A DNA stretch of 64,000 bases from an uncultured Spirochaetales bacterium (GCA_949293335.1 CASFDA010000013.1:1-64000); one strand, 5' to 3'. Positions 8,148 to 17,765 are shown, counted from the stretch's first letter. The notes: generated by a model from the letters alone, not told the origin. Program-made: numbers and translations.

Positions 8148-8939
8148 ATGGCTATATTTCTTGCTTTCATAGTAATTGCGGTTTTGGGCCTCCTCCTTGG
8201 TCTGGGATTGTCGTTTGCAGATAGCAAGCTCAAGGTCGAAAAGGCCGAGAAGCTTGAGCAGATGGAGGCTATAATGCCAGGGGCAAACTGTGGCGGCTGT
8301 GGTTTTGCTGGTTGTTCGGCATATGCTGAGGCTGTCTATAAAGGAGAGGCAGAGATCGGTCTTTGTGCTCCTGGTGGAAATGCTCTCAGTGAGAAGATGG
8401 GAGAGATCATGGGCGTTAAGGTAGAAGAGAAGGAGAAAATGGTTGCCTTCGTATTCTGCCAGGGAAACCCGGAAGTCACAGGCATCGATTACGATTACAG
8501 AGGCATGAAGGACTGCAATGCAGCATCATTGCTCCTTTCAGGTCCTAACTCATGTAAAGCTGGATGTCTTCATCTCGGATCATGTATTGCAGTATGCCCT
8601 GCTGGTGCTATATCAAAGAATGAGAAGGGGAATATCGTTGTTGACAGGGAGAAGTGCATAGGATGCGGAAAATGCACTCGCATCTGTCCGAATGGGGTCA
8701 TCAAGATGATTCCATATTCGGCCAAGTACGTAGTTGCCTGCAATAACCATGAACCAGGTGCTCTTGTGAGAAAAGAGTGCAAAGTCGGCTGTATAGGATG
8801 TCGGCTGTGCCAGAACAAGGTTGAGTCATCTCCTTTCGTGGTTGAGGATAATCTTTCTTCTGTCGATTATTCAAAGGATATGGCTAATGGGGACAAGGCA
8901 GTCGAGATCTGCCCCCAGAAATGTATTCTTAAGAGGTAA
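8148..8939 (+). CDS. rnfB: Rnf complex iron-sulfur subunit B
   Basis: 263 residues; the ferredoxin-facing subunit. An N-terminal membrane helix (1-23) is followed by the Fe-S domain ANCGGCGFAGC (Cys 48, 51, 56), and further Cys-rich motifs: CLHLGSCIAVCP, CIGCGKCTRICP and CKVGCIGCRLCQ. The Cys count fits several 4Fe-4S centres. Ribosome site GGGGAGG before ATG 8148. Last gene of the rnf operon; the next gene follows after 6 bases and may be co-transcribed. Confidence 0.94.
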   Translation: MAIFLAFIVIAVLGLLLGLGLSFADSKLKVEKAEKLEQMEAIMPGANCGGCGFAGCSAYAEAVYKGEAEIGLCAPGGNALSEKMGEIMGVKVEEKEKMVAFVFCQGNPEVTGIDYDYRGMKDCNAASLLLSGPNSCKAGCLHLGSCIAVCPAGAISKNEKGNIVVDREKCIGCGKCTRICPNGVIKMIPYSAKYVVACNNHEPGALVRKECKVGCIGCRLCQNKVESSPFVVEDNLSSVDYSKDMANGDKAVEICPQKCILKR

Positions 8940-8945
8940 GCGCCT

Positions 8946-10769
8946 ATGCACATTGCCATAGGAATGTACTCGACGCTTTCTGAAAAAACACCTGCGCCCG
9001 CTTTCGAACGGGCGTTTTCCCTCTGTTATCAACCTCTTATCAGATGGATCTATTCAGATACTTCGGTACGTTTTTCACTCTATCAGTCTGCACCTTTGAT
9101 AAAATACTTCGAGAAGATGCATCCCGAGGTCAATATGGCATTCCAGGCGCTCTTGTCAAAAGGCAGCCTGGAACTCTTTACTGGAGTCTATTCCCAGTCA
9201 ATCATCTCCCAAAGCTATCCGAAGGAAAGGAGCAGCCAGCTTGAGAAGATGACAACTCTGATAAGGCGTACATATCGCTACAGACCATCAACTGCGTTCT
9301 TTTTCGGACAAGTATGGGCAACAAGTTATATACACGCATTGTTGAATTGCCAGATTTCATCTATCGCCATTTCCACTTATTCTCAGGACAGGAAGAAAGT
9401 CCTTTTCAATCATCCTTCAACGATGAACGAGCTTGGAAAGAAAATAGATATATACCCGCTTGCAGATGAAGCGAGCAGGGCAGTCTCTGCTTATGCCCAA
9501 GGCGAGTATGGCCTCGAGGAACTGAAAAGTCGCTTGGTTGATGTAGTTGAGAATAACAGGGAAGAGGATCTTTTCATATTTCTCAATCTGGATCAGCTTA
9601 TTGAAGGTCTTTTGAGGAACAAAGGGGATGAAGAGGAAGATCTCGCATCGCTATTTGTTGCTGTCGGCAAGAAAGCTTCGGAACTTGGGTATGAAAACAC
9701 TTTCCTCTCTTCCTTTTCCGTGAGGGAGAACTGTTATCTCCCTTCTGGCTGGTATTCACGCGATGCGTACTCTGGTTCCCTTTCATCTTTCGAAGAGCTT
9801 TTCATCAATAATGGATATTTCAGATATCTCAGGAACCGATATTTGTTCTATTCATCAATTCTTGAATCCTTCCGCAAGGACAGGGACGTGAAGAGGAAGA
9901 GTGAAGACGAAAAGAATAGTATGATGAGTGGCACTCTCCTTATTCATGATTCACAATCTGGGCCTCTAAGGAGCGATGAGCACCGGAAATTCTGGCGCCT
10001 TTTGCTTGAAGGAGAGAAGAGACTAAGGTCATTCGGATGCATATATCCGCTTGAGTATGATTTTGAGGAAGTCGGAGAGAAGAACTCGATTGCATATAAT
10101 GAGAACTATCAGGTGGTCTATTCTCCATATGGAGGTTCTGTGATCGAGTTCGATATTCTCTCTGATTCTGTGAACGTGCTTGATCAGAAAAGTCACTTTG
10201 ACAAGAACTTCGAAGTATTTACTTTGAAGCATTCTTTTTCAGACAAGATAGCATATGGAGACAAGCTATATAAAACCAAGCATTATCTGTTCTCGTCTGA
10301 TGCCCTTAACAAGAACAGGAGGGAAATGCTCTTTTCCCTCGATGCAGAAGAGCTTCCTTTTTCCCTTGTGAAGAATTACAAGCTGCGTACACAAACCTTC
10401 ATATTGGAATCAACTTTAGTTGCAAAGGAGGCTATGGAGGATGGGAGTTACAGCATCACGCTGTATCTTGCGTTCGAAGAGTCGGGGCTTTCCTCTTCAG
10501 AGCAGAAGACACTGCTACTTCTTGGAGAACTTGACAATGTGAAGACAATCAAGGTATCTGATCAGAACAGCCCATTTGAACTCAGTTTTACTTCGACTAC
10601 TCCGTTCAAAGTCACACGTGACCAAAAGCGGCAGAGTCAGTACACTGTATTGGGTTATGAGACCTTTACGCTCTATGAGAAGTTTACGTTCAGTTTTCCC
10701 TGTTCTCTGAAGGAAGGTGAGAGCGCGACATACAGACTTCTGATGAGAGCTAATGAGAGAAAATATTAA
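8946..10769 (+). CDS. GH57-like protein without recognisable catalytic motifs
   Basis: 607 residues, cytoplasmic (no signal). The overall layout follows glycoside hydrolase family 57 4-alpha-glucanotransferases: AFERAFSLCYQPLIRWI matches the region after the HQP motif, GSLELFTGVYSQSII (73-87) matches the GxxEI motif, and PKERSSQLEKM follows as expected. But the HQP motif is absent (MYSTLSEKTP instead), the nucleophile motif ERVW reads GQVW (121-124), and the acid motif DDGE reads LNLDQ (213-217). A C-terminal beta-rich domain remains. It may be a non-enzymatic glucan-binding or regulatory relative, or a very diverged enzyme. Sits 6 bases after rnfB, 13 before prfB. Confidence 0.6.
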   Translation: MHIAIGMYSTLSEKTPAPAFERAFSLCYQPLIRWIYSDTSVRFSLYQSAPLIKYFEKMHPEVNMAFQALLSKGSLELFTGVYSQSIISQSYPKERSSQLEKMTTLIRRTYRYRPSTAFFFGQVWATSYIHALLNCQISSIAISTYSQDRKKVLFNHPSTMNELGKKIDIYPLADEASRAVSAYAQGEYGLEELKSRLVDVVENNREEDLFIFLNLDQLIEGLLRNKGDEEEDLASLFVAVGKKASELGYENTFLSSFSVRENCYLPSGWYSRDAYSGSLSSFEELFINNGYFRYLRNRYLFYSSILESFRKDRDVKRKSEDEKNSMMSGTLLIHDSQSGPLRSDEHRKFWRLLLEGEKRLRSFGCIYPLEYDFEEVGEKNSIAYNENYQVVYSPYGGSVIEFDILSDSVNVLDQKSHFDKNFEVFTLKHSFSDKIAYGDKLYKTKHYLFSSDALNKNRREMLFSLDAEELPFSLVKNYKLRTQTFILESTLVAKEAMEDGSYSITLYLAFEESGLSSSEQKTLLLLGELDNVKTIKVSDQNSPFELSFTSTTPFKVTRDQKRQSQYTVLGYETFTLYEKFTFSFPCSLKEGESATYRLLMRANERKY

Positions 10770-10782
10770 GGAGAGGTGAACT

Positions 10783-11881
10783 ATGTTTATTGAGAACAAG
10801 AGCGCATTTGAAGATATCAAGGAAGAAGCCTATCAAGTATGGAGGCGTCTTTGAAGCCTCTGGTATCGAGAAGAAGATAGAAGAGGAAGAAAAGAAAACG
10901 CTCGATCCTGATTTCTGGAACGATAAGGATAACGCAGAAAAGACATACCAGAAGATAAATATGCTCAAGGATAGTTATTATCCCTGGCGTGACATCATTG
11001 GAGAGATCGATGAACTGGACGAGATGATTGGTCTCTATCAGGATGAAGAGGATGAGGAGATCCGTCTCCAGCTGGAAGGCCAGATCAAGGATCTTGAGGA
11101 GAAATTCAAGCCCTTGAAGCTCAAGACGCTTCTTGATGGAGAGACAGACAAGAATAATGTATATCTCTCTATTCACTCTGGTGCAGGTGGAAATGAGGCT
11201 TCAGACTGGGCCAGCATGCTGATGAGAATGTATCTGCGCTGGGCTGAACGGAAGGGTTTCAAGTGTGAAATTCTTGATCTTCAGGAAGATGAAGGGGGAA
11301 TCAAGAGTGTCACTATCAAGATCAACGGACCTTATGCTTTCGGCTATCTCAAGGGTGAGGCTGGAGTCCATAGGCTTGTGAGGATATCTCCTTTTGACGC
11401 ACAGAGCAGAAGGCATACATCATTTGCTTCTGTGTACGCATCTCCGGAAGTAGACGATACGATCGAGATCGATATAAAGCCGGAAGACTATAGGCTTGAT
11501 ACATACCGGGCAGGTGGTGCTGGCGGCCAGCATGTCAACAAGACAGACAGTGCTGTCAGGATAACTCACTATGCAACTGGTATAGTTGTACAGTGTCAGA
11601 ATGAGAGAAGCCAGCTGATGAATAAGGAAATGGCCTTCAAAATGCTCAGGAGCAAACTCTATGAGTATTACCAGAGGGAGAAGGAGAAAGAGAAGGAGAA
11701 GAATGCCATCCAGAAGAAGGATATTGCATGGGGCAGTCAGATCCGGAGCTACATTTTCCAGCCTTATACAATGGTGAAGGATCACAGGACGAATTACAGT
11801 ACGGGAAACATTTCACGTGTTATGGACGGAGATATTGATGATTTCATCGAAAGCTACCTCCACTATCAGAAGGACGCTTGA
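10783..11881 (+). CDS. prfB: Peptide chain release factor 2 (programmed +1 frameshift)
   Basis: Releases finished proteins at UGA and UAA. Translation starts at ATG 10783 (site AAGGAGAGG) and reads 23 codons (MFIENKSAFEDIKEEAYQVW, then RRL) to TGA at 10852-10854; the rest, to 11881, is in the +1 frame. Joining 10783-10851 to 10853-11881 gives 365 residues, the usual RF2 length. The class motif SPF (in RISPFDAQSRRHTSF) marks RF2 rather than RF1, and GGQ lies in YRAGGAGGQHVNKTDSAVRI. Expression is autoregulated: low RF2 slows termination at the internal TGA and favours the shift. The downstream gene overlaps its 3' end. Confidence 0.96.
10841..10854 (+). promoter_or_regulatory. prfB programmed +1 frameshift site
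   Basis: GGAGG (10841-10845), CGT, then CTT-TGA (10849-10854). The internal Shine-Dalgarno sits three bases before the slippery CTT, which precedes the in-frame TGA that RF2 itself reads: the classic RF2 recoding arrangement. Confidence 0.95.
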
Positions 11882-13067
11882 TCTCCTCCTGTTATTGTTC
11901 TTTTCTTTCTCTCTCTACGCGGCAGATTACCGCGTAGGCTTTGTTTTCTCTGGAAGCGATGCGGAGTTTGCCTCGGATGTGCGTGATGCGATTCTGTTTT
12001 CTGGCCGGATTGTAGACAATAAGGATGTCCTGAGAGAACGGAAGGCAAAAGAACTTGAGAAGCTTGAACGTGCATGGAGGGAAAGCGAGAACAGTGCGAT
12101 CAGAAATAGCGGTGTGATCTCAGAGCCTTCTTCATCTAGGACTGAGTGGATTTTTCCAGAGGAAGGGTATTCCACAGCTATTGTGGAGCTTACTCTGTCA
12201 GAAAATGACAGCGAGTATTTAGCTCTTTCTGATCCTGTCGCAATTTCCTATATCAAGCTTCTCAATGATCTTGATGAGCTTGTCTATGTGACGAGCTTCT
12301 ATTCAGATGGGCTGTTTGAGAACAGGATATATATTGATGGAGAGGAGGTTGCTCTCTTTTTAAGTGTTCCTGGACTTACTTCGCTTTTTCAGAGCATCAA
12401 CGATTTCTTTCTCTCCAGATATCGCGAGAGTGAGATGAGGACAGTGCTGCTAGATGGAAATATTGATGCAGAGATAAGGGAAGATGGAGTTCTGCTCCCT
12501 GTCTTCGAAAACTATCTTCTGCTCGCCTCAGGAGCGCACAGTCTCATGCTGCACGCAGAAGGATATGATGACCAGAGCATTGACTATGATCTTTCTTCCT
12601 CATATTCCCTTCCTGTATTGTCTTATAATCTCAGCGAGATAAGGAGTGTCCCGATATTCATCTCTACAGTGCCGTATACGGAAGAAGTGTTTTATCAGGG
12701 ACATCTCGTGACTTCTGGTTATGTCAGGGAGACGACATTGCCGTTTGTGATAACAGCATCGTCGCCTGGCTTTGAAACAAGGACAGTACAATCTTCTCGT
12801 GAGGTCAGGATGATGGAAGTCCGCATGCTTCCTAGTGCATACTATGATCCGGACAGACTTGAAAGGGCAAAGAATACGTTCTATTGGTCACTTCTTGGTA
12901 CCCTTGGCGCGTTCGGTCTTACTGTTGCTTCAGGTGTTGTTGATAATATATATGATGCGGATCTGTCTCCTCTTACATATACGTTCACTGGCGTGAGCAT
13001 AATCTCGCTGGTAAGAATGTTCGAATCTCTTTTTGAATACAAGGATGCTGCGATAATGAGCATCTGA
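11838..13067 (+). CDS. Exported protein with PEGA-like region and C-terminal membrane segments
   Basis: 409 residues. Start chosen at ATG 11838, inside the 3' end of prfB, because GGAG lies 6 bases upstream and it yields a sensible signal peptide (TIRRTLDLLLLLFFSFSLYA). The region around 255-330 (VPIFISTVPYTEEVFYQGHL and following strands) resembles a PEGA surface-carbohydrate-type domain, and the last ~60 residues hold one or two hydrophobic segments (FYWSLLGTLGAFGLTVASGV). Likely a periplasmic or membrane-bound envelope protein. Function unknown. Followed 12 bases later by ftsY. Confidence 0.65.
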   Translation: MISSKATSTIRRTLDLLLLLFFSFSLYAADYRVGFVFSGSDAEFASDVRDAILFSGRIVDNKDVLRERKAKELEKLERAWRESENSAIRNSGVISEPSSSRTEWIFPEEGYSTAIVELTLSENDSEYLALSDPVAISYIKLLNDLDELVYVTSFYSDGLFENRIYIDGEEVALFLSVPGLTSLFQSINDFFLSRYRESEMRTVLLDGNIDAEIREDGVLLPVFENYLLLASGAHSLMLHAEGYDDQSIDYDLSSSYSLPVLSYNLSEIRSVPIFISTVPYTEEVFYQGHLVTSGYVRETTLPFVITASSPGFETRTVQSSREVRMMEVRMLPSAYYDPDRLERAKNTFYWSLLGTLGAFGLTVASGVVDNIYDADLSPLTYTFTGVSIISLVRMFESLFEYKDAAIMSI

Positions 13068-13079
13068 GGATGGTGTATT

Positions 13080-13958
13080 ATGGCTTTCTTTTCAAAACTC
13101 GGATCAAAACTGAAATCACTTTTCTCGATAAAGGTAATCGATGAAGAGTTTTTCGATAATCTTGAAGATACGCTGATCGAAGGTGATCTTGGCGCAAGGC
13201 TCACAGATGAGGTGATGGAGAAACTGAGAGCTGAAGCGAAGAAGAACAAAGATCTGACTGGTGAAGAACTTCAGAAAAGGATGAAGGATATCCTTTCTGA
13301 GTATATCTATCCTTTTGAAGGCAAGCTGGAGAAGGGAAAACTGAATCTCATCATGGTTCTCGGTGTTAATGGAGTCGGGAAGACTACTACAATTGCAAAG
13401 ATGGCAAAGAGACTGGAGAGAGATGGCTATAAAGTTCTTCTTGCCGCAGCAGATACGTTCCGCGCAGCTGCTGTCGAACAGATAGATATACATGCAGAAC
13501 GACTCGGGGTGAGGATCGTAAAGCAGAAGACTGGTTCTGATCCGGGTGCTGTAGTATTTGATGCACTTACATCTGCGCAGAGTCAGAAAGATGATGTGGT
13601 GATCTGTGATACTGCAGGACGTATGCACAACAAGGAAAACCTCATGAAGGAGTTGAAGAAGATCGACAAGATCATAAACGCGAAAGGTGTCGATCCTGAA
13701 AACTACAACCGTTTCCTTGTGATAGATGCGACTACTGGACAGAACGGAGTATCTCAGGCCCTACTGTTCAATGAGGCAATACCGCTTACCGGGATTATAC
13801 TGACTAAATATGACTCCCTGTCGAAAGGTGGGGCATTGCTGCAGATAGGAAAAATGCTGAAATTGCCGATCGTCTATGTCTGTACAGGCGAGGGTTATGA
13901 TGACATCTCTCTCTTTGACAAGGATGAGTTCCTGAATTCACTGGTCGGTATCAAGTGA
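13080..13958 (+). CDS. ftsY: Signal recognition particle receptor FtsY
   Basis: GTPase that docks ribosome-SRP complexes at the membrane. 292 residues, a short form lacking the long acidic A domain. NG-domain motifs: GVNGVGKTTTIAKMAKRL (G1), DTFRAAAVEQ (insertion box), DTAGRMHN (G3) and TKYDSLSKGGALLQI at the G4 position, where TKLDGTAKGG is usual. The G4 Lys and Asp are kept. The 3' end overlaps the GTG start of the next gene by 4 bases. Confidence 0.93.
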   Translation: MAFFSKLGSKLKSLFSIKVIDEEFFDNLEDTLIEGDLGARLTDEVMEKLRAEAKKNKDLTGEELQKRMKDILSEYIYPFEGKLEKGKLNLIMVLGVNGVGKTTTIAKMAKRLERDGYKVLLAAADTFRAAAVEQIDIHAERLGVRIVKQKTGSDPGAVVFDALTSAQSQKDDVVICDTAGRMHNKENLMKELKKIDKIINAKGVDPENYNRFLVIDATTGQNGVSQALLFNEAIPLTGIILTKYDSLSKGGALLQIGKMLKLPIVYVCTGEGYDDISLFDKDEFLNSLVGIK

Positions 13959-14860
13959 AGAAAAAAGCGCTTTTCATTTTCCTTTTTTCATCGTCCCTCC
14001 TCTTTGCTTCATACTATGAAAGCAATCCTCTGTCGCAGGCTTTGCTGGAAAAGGATGAACTTAGCGGGAGCGGATATGAGCTTGAGCTTGATGAGAGCGG
14101 AAATGGAAAGCTATATCTAGATGGAAATGTAATTGAAGAGCGGAATGCCCTTGAGGATGGTTATACCGTTATTTCACCCTCTGGGAGTGAAGAATATCAT
14201 TATGACCAGAACGGGCGCCTTGTTCATTACTCATCTGCAGATGTGGATGAGTACATGACATATTCGGAAAGTGGACATCTGGAGACACTCAGAACGCTGG
14301 ACAAGGACGGAACACTAATCTCTCTTTTAATCTATGACTATGGTGGGGATGGAAGCCTGTTGAGAATGAGGAAGGATGGTGACAGGTATTACCTTCTTTC
14401 TGATGGTCTCTCCTACAGCGTCGGGGATGAGATGAGGAATGTTAATATAACTCCGTCCATGGTCTTATCCTCAGATATCTCTGATGGCAGCATGGACTAT
14501 AGGGTCAATGAAGATGGATCATTCACACTTTTTCAGGATGATGGTGAGAGCACTTATTCAGAGTCAGGCCTTCTGATAAGACGTGATTTCCCCTCTGGAC
14601 GTTATATTGAGTACAGCTATGATGGAAATGAACTTTCTGAAGAGGTGGAGAGAAACGGAAATGTGGAAGTCAGGCGTACATTCACATCCGATGGTTCTCT
14701 TTCGTTTGAGGAGATGAGGGAAAACGGAATTCTCAGACGGGATTTGACACTTCAGGATGACGGAACATTCCTCGAGCGCAGGTTCAAGGACGATAGACCA
14801 TATGCGGCAGTTCACTATGACAGGGACAGGCGTACTATCCTGGAGGCTTATGGCCTATGA
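13955..14860 (+). CDS. Exported repeat protein, YD/MORN-like
   Basis: 301 residues, GTG start at 13955 overlapping the ftsY stop. Signal peptide MKKKALFIFLFSSSLLFA. The mature part is a run of short beta units of the type GRLVHYSS, GHLETLRTLDKDG, YSESGLLIRRDFPSGRYIEY, as in MORN or YD-type repeat proteins found outside the inner membrane. Function unknown. It overlaps the first permease gene of an ABC transporter by 4 bases (ATGA), so it may be part of that system. Confidence 0.65.
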   Translation: MKKKALFIFLFSSSLLFASYYESNPLSQALLEKDELSGSGYELELDESGNGKLYLDGNVIEERNALEDGYTVISPSGSEEYHYDQNGRLVHYSSADVDEYMTYSESGHLETLRTLDKDGTLISLLIYDYGGDGSLLRMRKDGDRYYLLSDGLSYSVGDEMRNVNITPSMVLSSDISDGSMDYRVNEDGSFTLFQDDGESTYSESGLLIRRDFPSGRYIEYSYDGNELSEEVERNGNVEVRRTFTSDGSLSFEEMRENGILRRDLTLQDDGTFLERRFKDDRPYAAVHYDRDRRTILEAYGL

Positions 14861-15879
14861 TAATCACATATCTTTCAAAGCGCATGATAAAAGGGAAGAA
14901 GAGAGGAATGAGGCGCTGGTTCTCCCGGACACTCTTGCTTTCCCTGTCGCTTGCTGTGGTATTTTCAATTATGTCTATCCTGATTTCGATGCAGGAAGAA
15001 AGAGTTTCTGTCCTGATGGGGTCGTCCTGCTATCCGCTAAGTGTCAGGACCGATGATCTGAAACTTGTCCAAAGCCTCTATCCCGGCAAGAAAGTGTTCC
15101 TATATGGTGAAGAGGTGGCACTCATTGACGGAAAGGCGATGGTGATAAGATATGCAGATGATGCATTCTCCTCCGATAATCTCATGCTCTTCTCTGGAGA
15201 TGACTCTGCTCTCGTCGTATCGCCATATTCTCTTGGAAGAAGCAGTGACGAAGTGAATCTATTACGCATGGCAGGCCATAGGATAGATAACCTGAATGTA
15301 CAGAAAAGCGGGTATTTCTTTTCCCAAAATCATGATGTTGAGGAAAGATACGCGTTTCTTCCACTTTCATATTGTCCTGAAGGGATTGCCCTGAATGTTG
15401 CTATTCTCGATTCATATGATGCAGGTCCACTTGAAGAAAGGAATATTGATTACTTCACATGGAAAGATAGCGAGATTGATTTGTATTCTGCACTTGTACT
15501 TGAGCGATTCCTTATCTTCTTTATTCTTTTCTTTCTTTTTTTTGTGATATATCTTTCTTCCAGGAACAGCGTGCGTTCCTTTGTATTTGAAAAGAGAAAG
15601 GAGAGGCTTTCCCTCTCGGTTATGGGGATGGGAAGGAAGGGCATAGAGCTGACGTATCTTCTTTCATTCCTCTTTTATGATATTCTTGCTCTTCTTTTTT
15701 CCATTGTGATTTCCATCATGTTGCTTTCTTTTTCGCGTTCCTTTCTGTTCCTTTCAAATCCGCCAGATCTTTCCATTCCATTCATCGTTATTCTCTCTCT
15801 TTTCTTTTTGCTGATGAGAGTTTTTGACATACATCAGATTCTCAAGAAGACGGAGGTGGATGTTCGCCATGCAAACTGA
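14857..15879 (+). CDS. ABC transporter permease, FtsX/MacB-like (first)
   Basis: 340 residues. One N-terminal membrane helix (LLLSLSLAVVFSIMSILI), a large extracytoplasmic domain (about 45-205), then three helices near the C-terminus (LIFFILFFLFFVIYLSS, YDILALLFSIVISIMLL, and FIVILSLFFLLMRVFDI): the four-helix plan of LolC/E and MacB-type permeases. These proteins use ATP to push envelope substrates such as lipoproteins outward rather than import. It is followed, with overlap, by the ATPase and a second permease. Confidence 0.75.
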   Translation: MIITYLSKRMIKGKKRGMRRWFSRTLLLSLSLAVVFSIMSILISMQEERVSVLMGSSCYPLSVRTDDLKLVQSLYPGKKVFLYGEEVALIDGKAMVIRYADDAFSSDNLMLFSGDDSALVVSPYSLGRSSDEVNLLRMAGHRIDNLNVQKSGYFFSQNHDVEERYAFLPLSYCPEGIALNVAILDSYDAGPLEERNIDYFTWKDSEIDLYSALVLERFLIFFILFFLFFVIYLSSRNSVRSFVFEKRKERLSLSVMGMGRKGIELTYLLSFLFYDILALLFSIVISIMLLSFSRSFLFLSNPPDLSIPFIVILSLFFLLMRVFDIHQILKKTEVDVRHAN

Positions 15880-16543
15880 AATACTCAGGGCAGAGGGGTT
15901 ATGCAAAAGTTATCCATCAGGGAAGGGTAAGCTGAAGATACTGAAGGGACTTGATCTGAGCGTCAGGAAAGGAGAAACCCTCTCCATTATTGGAAAGAGC
16001 GGAAGTGGAAAGAGTACTCTTCTTCTCATACTTTCCCTTCTTCTCTCAAAAGATGACGGAAAACTCTATTACTATGGCAAAGAAGTTGGATGCATGTCTG
16101 AAAAAGAGATATCCAGACTGAAGATGGAGAAGATTGGCTACCTCTTCCAGTCCTCTCTGCTGATGGAAGACTTCACTGCCCTTGAAAATGTCATGATGCC
16201 CTGCCTGATAGCCAACAAAAATAGAAAGGAGGCTGAGGAAGAGGCCAGGAAGCTGATTTCGTCTTTTCATCTGGAGAAAAGGATGAATGCATTTCCGAAT
16301 GAACTGAGCGGAGGAGAAAAAGAGCGTTTCGCACTCATTCGCGGGATAATAAGGCATCCGGATATATTATTTCTCGACGAACCTACAGGCTCACTCGATG
16401 AGGAGAGCAGGAAGGACGTGATCGACTCCATATTCTCACTTGATGGGGAAGTGTCCATAGTCCTTGTTACTCATGACTTGGAATTGGGAAGAATGGCTGG
16501 CAGGAGATTACTTTTGGAAAAAGGGGTTTTGTGTGAGATCTGA
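15860..16543 (+). CDS. ABC transporter ATP-binding protein, LolD/MacB-like
   Basis: 227 residues. Walker A GKSGSGKST, Q-loop YLFQSSLLMEDFTALENVM, signature LSGGEKERFALIRGI, Walker B DILFLDEPTGSLD and H-loop VTHD are all intact. The family is that of LolD/FtsE, which pairs with four-helix permeases. Start is ambiguous: ATG 15860 lies 3 bases after GGAGG, ATG 15869 lies 12 after it; both overlap the upstream permease gene. Energises the flanking permeases. Confidence 0.88.
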   Translation: MFAMQTEILRAEGLCKSYPSGKGKLKILKGLDLSVRKGETLSIIGKSGSGKSTLLLILSLLLSKDDGKLYYYGKEVGCMSEKEISRLKMEKIGYLFQSSLLMEDFTALENVMMPCLIANKNRKEAEEEARKLISSFHLEKRMNAFPNELSGGEKERFALIRGIIRHPDILFLDEPTGSLDEESRKDVIDSIFSLDGEVSIVLVTHDLELGRMAGRRLLLEKGVLCEI

Positions 16544-17651
16544 TCTGGCCTTCTATGTAGAAAAGAAAGTAATCAGACATATAGGAAGGATGTTCCTCCG
16601 CCTTTTTGTGATGTTCTTCTTTTCCATTATCCTCTCTTTCTCTCTCATATTCATTTTCTCTATGCGTTCAGGACTTGAGAAGCTTATTGTCAGTCTCGGA
16701 TCGGGAAATGTCCTCACTTCCGCGCATGTGCAGGATGGGATGATAATATCATCAGAAGAGGTGAAGCGAGGAAGCGGCATGATATTCTCCAGATCCGGAA
16801 GTTATCCTGTTACGCTCAAGGGCATTTCGTTTGACAGCTATTTCTCTGAAGAAAGGAGATCTTTGCTTTCTCTTGACGATTCTGCAATAGCGGGGGATAG
16901 GGGAATAGTACTTAGTGATTCGATCGCGGAAAGCCTCGATGTTTCTTCTGGTGATAACGTCACTCTGATGGTCTGGGATGAAGGGGAGAATAGGGCGCGT
17001 CCTGTGCTTATGCGAATTCTTTCCACCTATAGTTCCGGCTATTCATCCTTAGACTCAACTCTGGCCTTTGTCAGCATGGATGTGCTTTCTTCTCCATCCT
17101 GGTGGGAGAATGAATGTGATGATATAAACGAACTTGGAAAACAACTTGAAAACGAGGGTATCCGGTACTATACATCTGAAGAATTGTATCCAGTATTGTA
17201 TGAGAATATGGATATGAGCGTGCGCATGCTCCTTTTTGTATTTGCTCTTGTATCTGTCCTTTCTTCATTCCATGTCTCTTCGTTTGCTGTTTCCCTGATC
17301 GACGAAGATAGGAAAAGCATAGCAAACCTCCTTCTTCTCGGAATGGGAAAGAAGAGAGTGTTTGCGCTTTACCTCATCATATCCTGTACATTCTTGCTGC
17401 TGTCTCTCCTTCTTGGCTTCTTCGCCGGTACCTTCCTTTCTTTCTTGATTCCCGAATTTCTTTCTCTGCTTTCATCAACTGGATTTGATGCGATGGGGAT
17501 GTACCTGACAAAGTTTGATATAGTGCTTCCTGTCCTTCCTCTTTGCATCTTGTATTTTGTGCTTCTTCTTGCTTCCTTTCTTGTCCTTGCATACTCCATG
17601 AGGAATGTGTTTGTTCTGGATGAGAGCATGATTCTCAGGGAAGAAGAGTAG
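16533..17651 (+). CDS. ABC transporter permease, FtsX/MacB-like (second)
   Basis: 372 residues. GTG start at 16533 chosen because AAGGGG lies just upstream; it overlaps the ATPase gene by 11 bases. An N-terminal helix (FLRLFVMFFFSIILSFSLIF), an outer domain (~60-220) and three C-terminal helices, as in LolE/MacB permeases. With the first permease and the shared ATPase it would form an asymmetric exporter like LolCDE. Lipoproteins are abundant in this window, so lipoprotein sorting is a reasonable but unproven role. Confidence 0.75.
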   Translation: MRSDLAFYVEKKVIRHIGRMFLRLFVMFFFSIILSFSLIFIFSMRSGLEKLIVSLGSGNVLTSAHVQDGMIISSEEVKRGSGMIFSRSGSYPVTLKGISFDSYFSEERRSLLSLDDSAIAGDRGIVLSDSIAESLDVSSGDNVTLMVWDEGENRARPVLMRILSTYSSGYSSLDSTLAFVSMDVLSSPSWWENECDDINELGKQLENEGIRYYTSEELYPVLYENMDMSVRMLLFVFALVSVLSSFHVSSFAVSLIDEDRKSIANLLLLGMGKKRVFALYLIISCTFLLLSLLLGFFAGTFLSFLIPEFLSLLSSTGFDAMGMYLTKFDIVLPVLPLCILYFVLLLASFLVLAYSMRNVFVLDESMILREEE

Positions 17652-17765
17652 TGTGCTTCTCAAGCGCCTGCCAAAAGGATAGATTATTGGATTATAGAAA
17701 AGCGGATATGCAGAAATAAGGTTACTGTATTCTCTTAGGCGTGCTTTTTCCAGAACACTTTATTA

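Noticed and set aside
10790-11881. prfB as an ordinary single-frame gene starting at 10790
   Set aside because: This frame starts inside the real first 23 codons; the ATG at 10783 and the CTT-TGA site give the conserved RF2 length.
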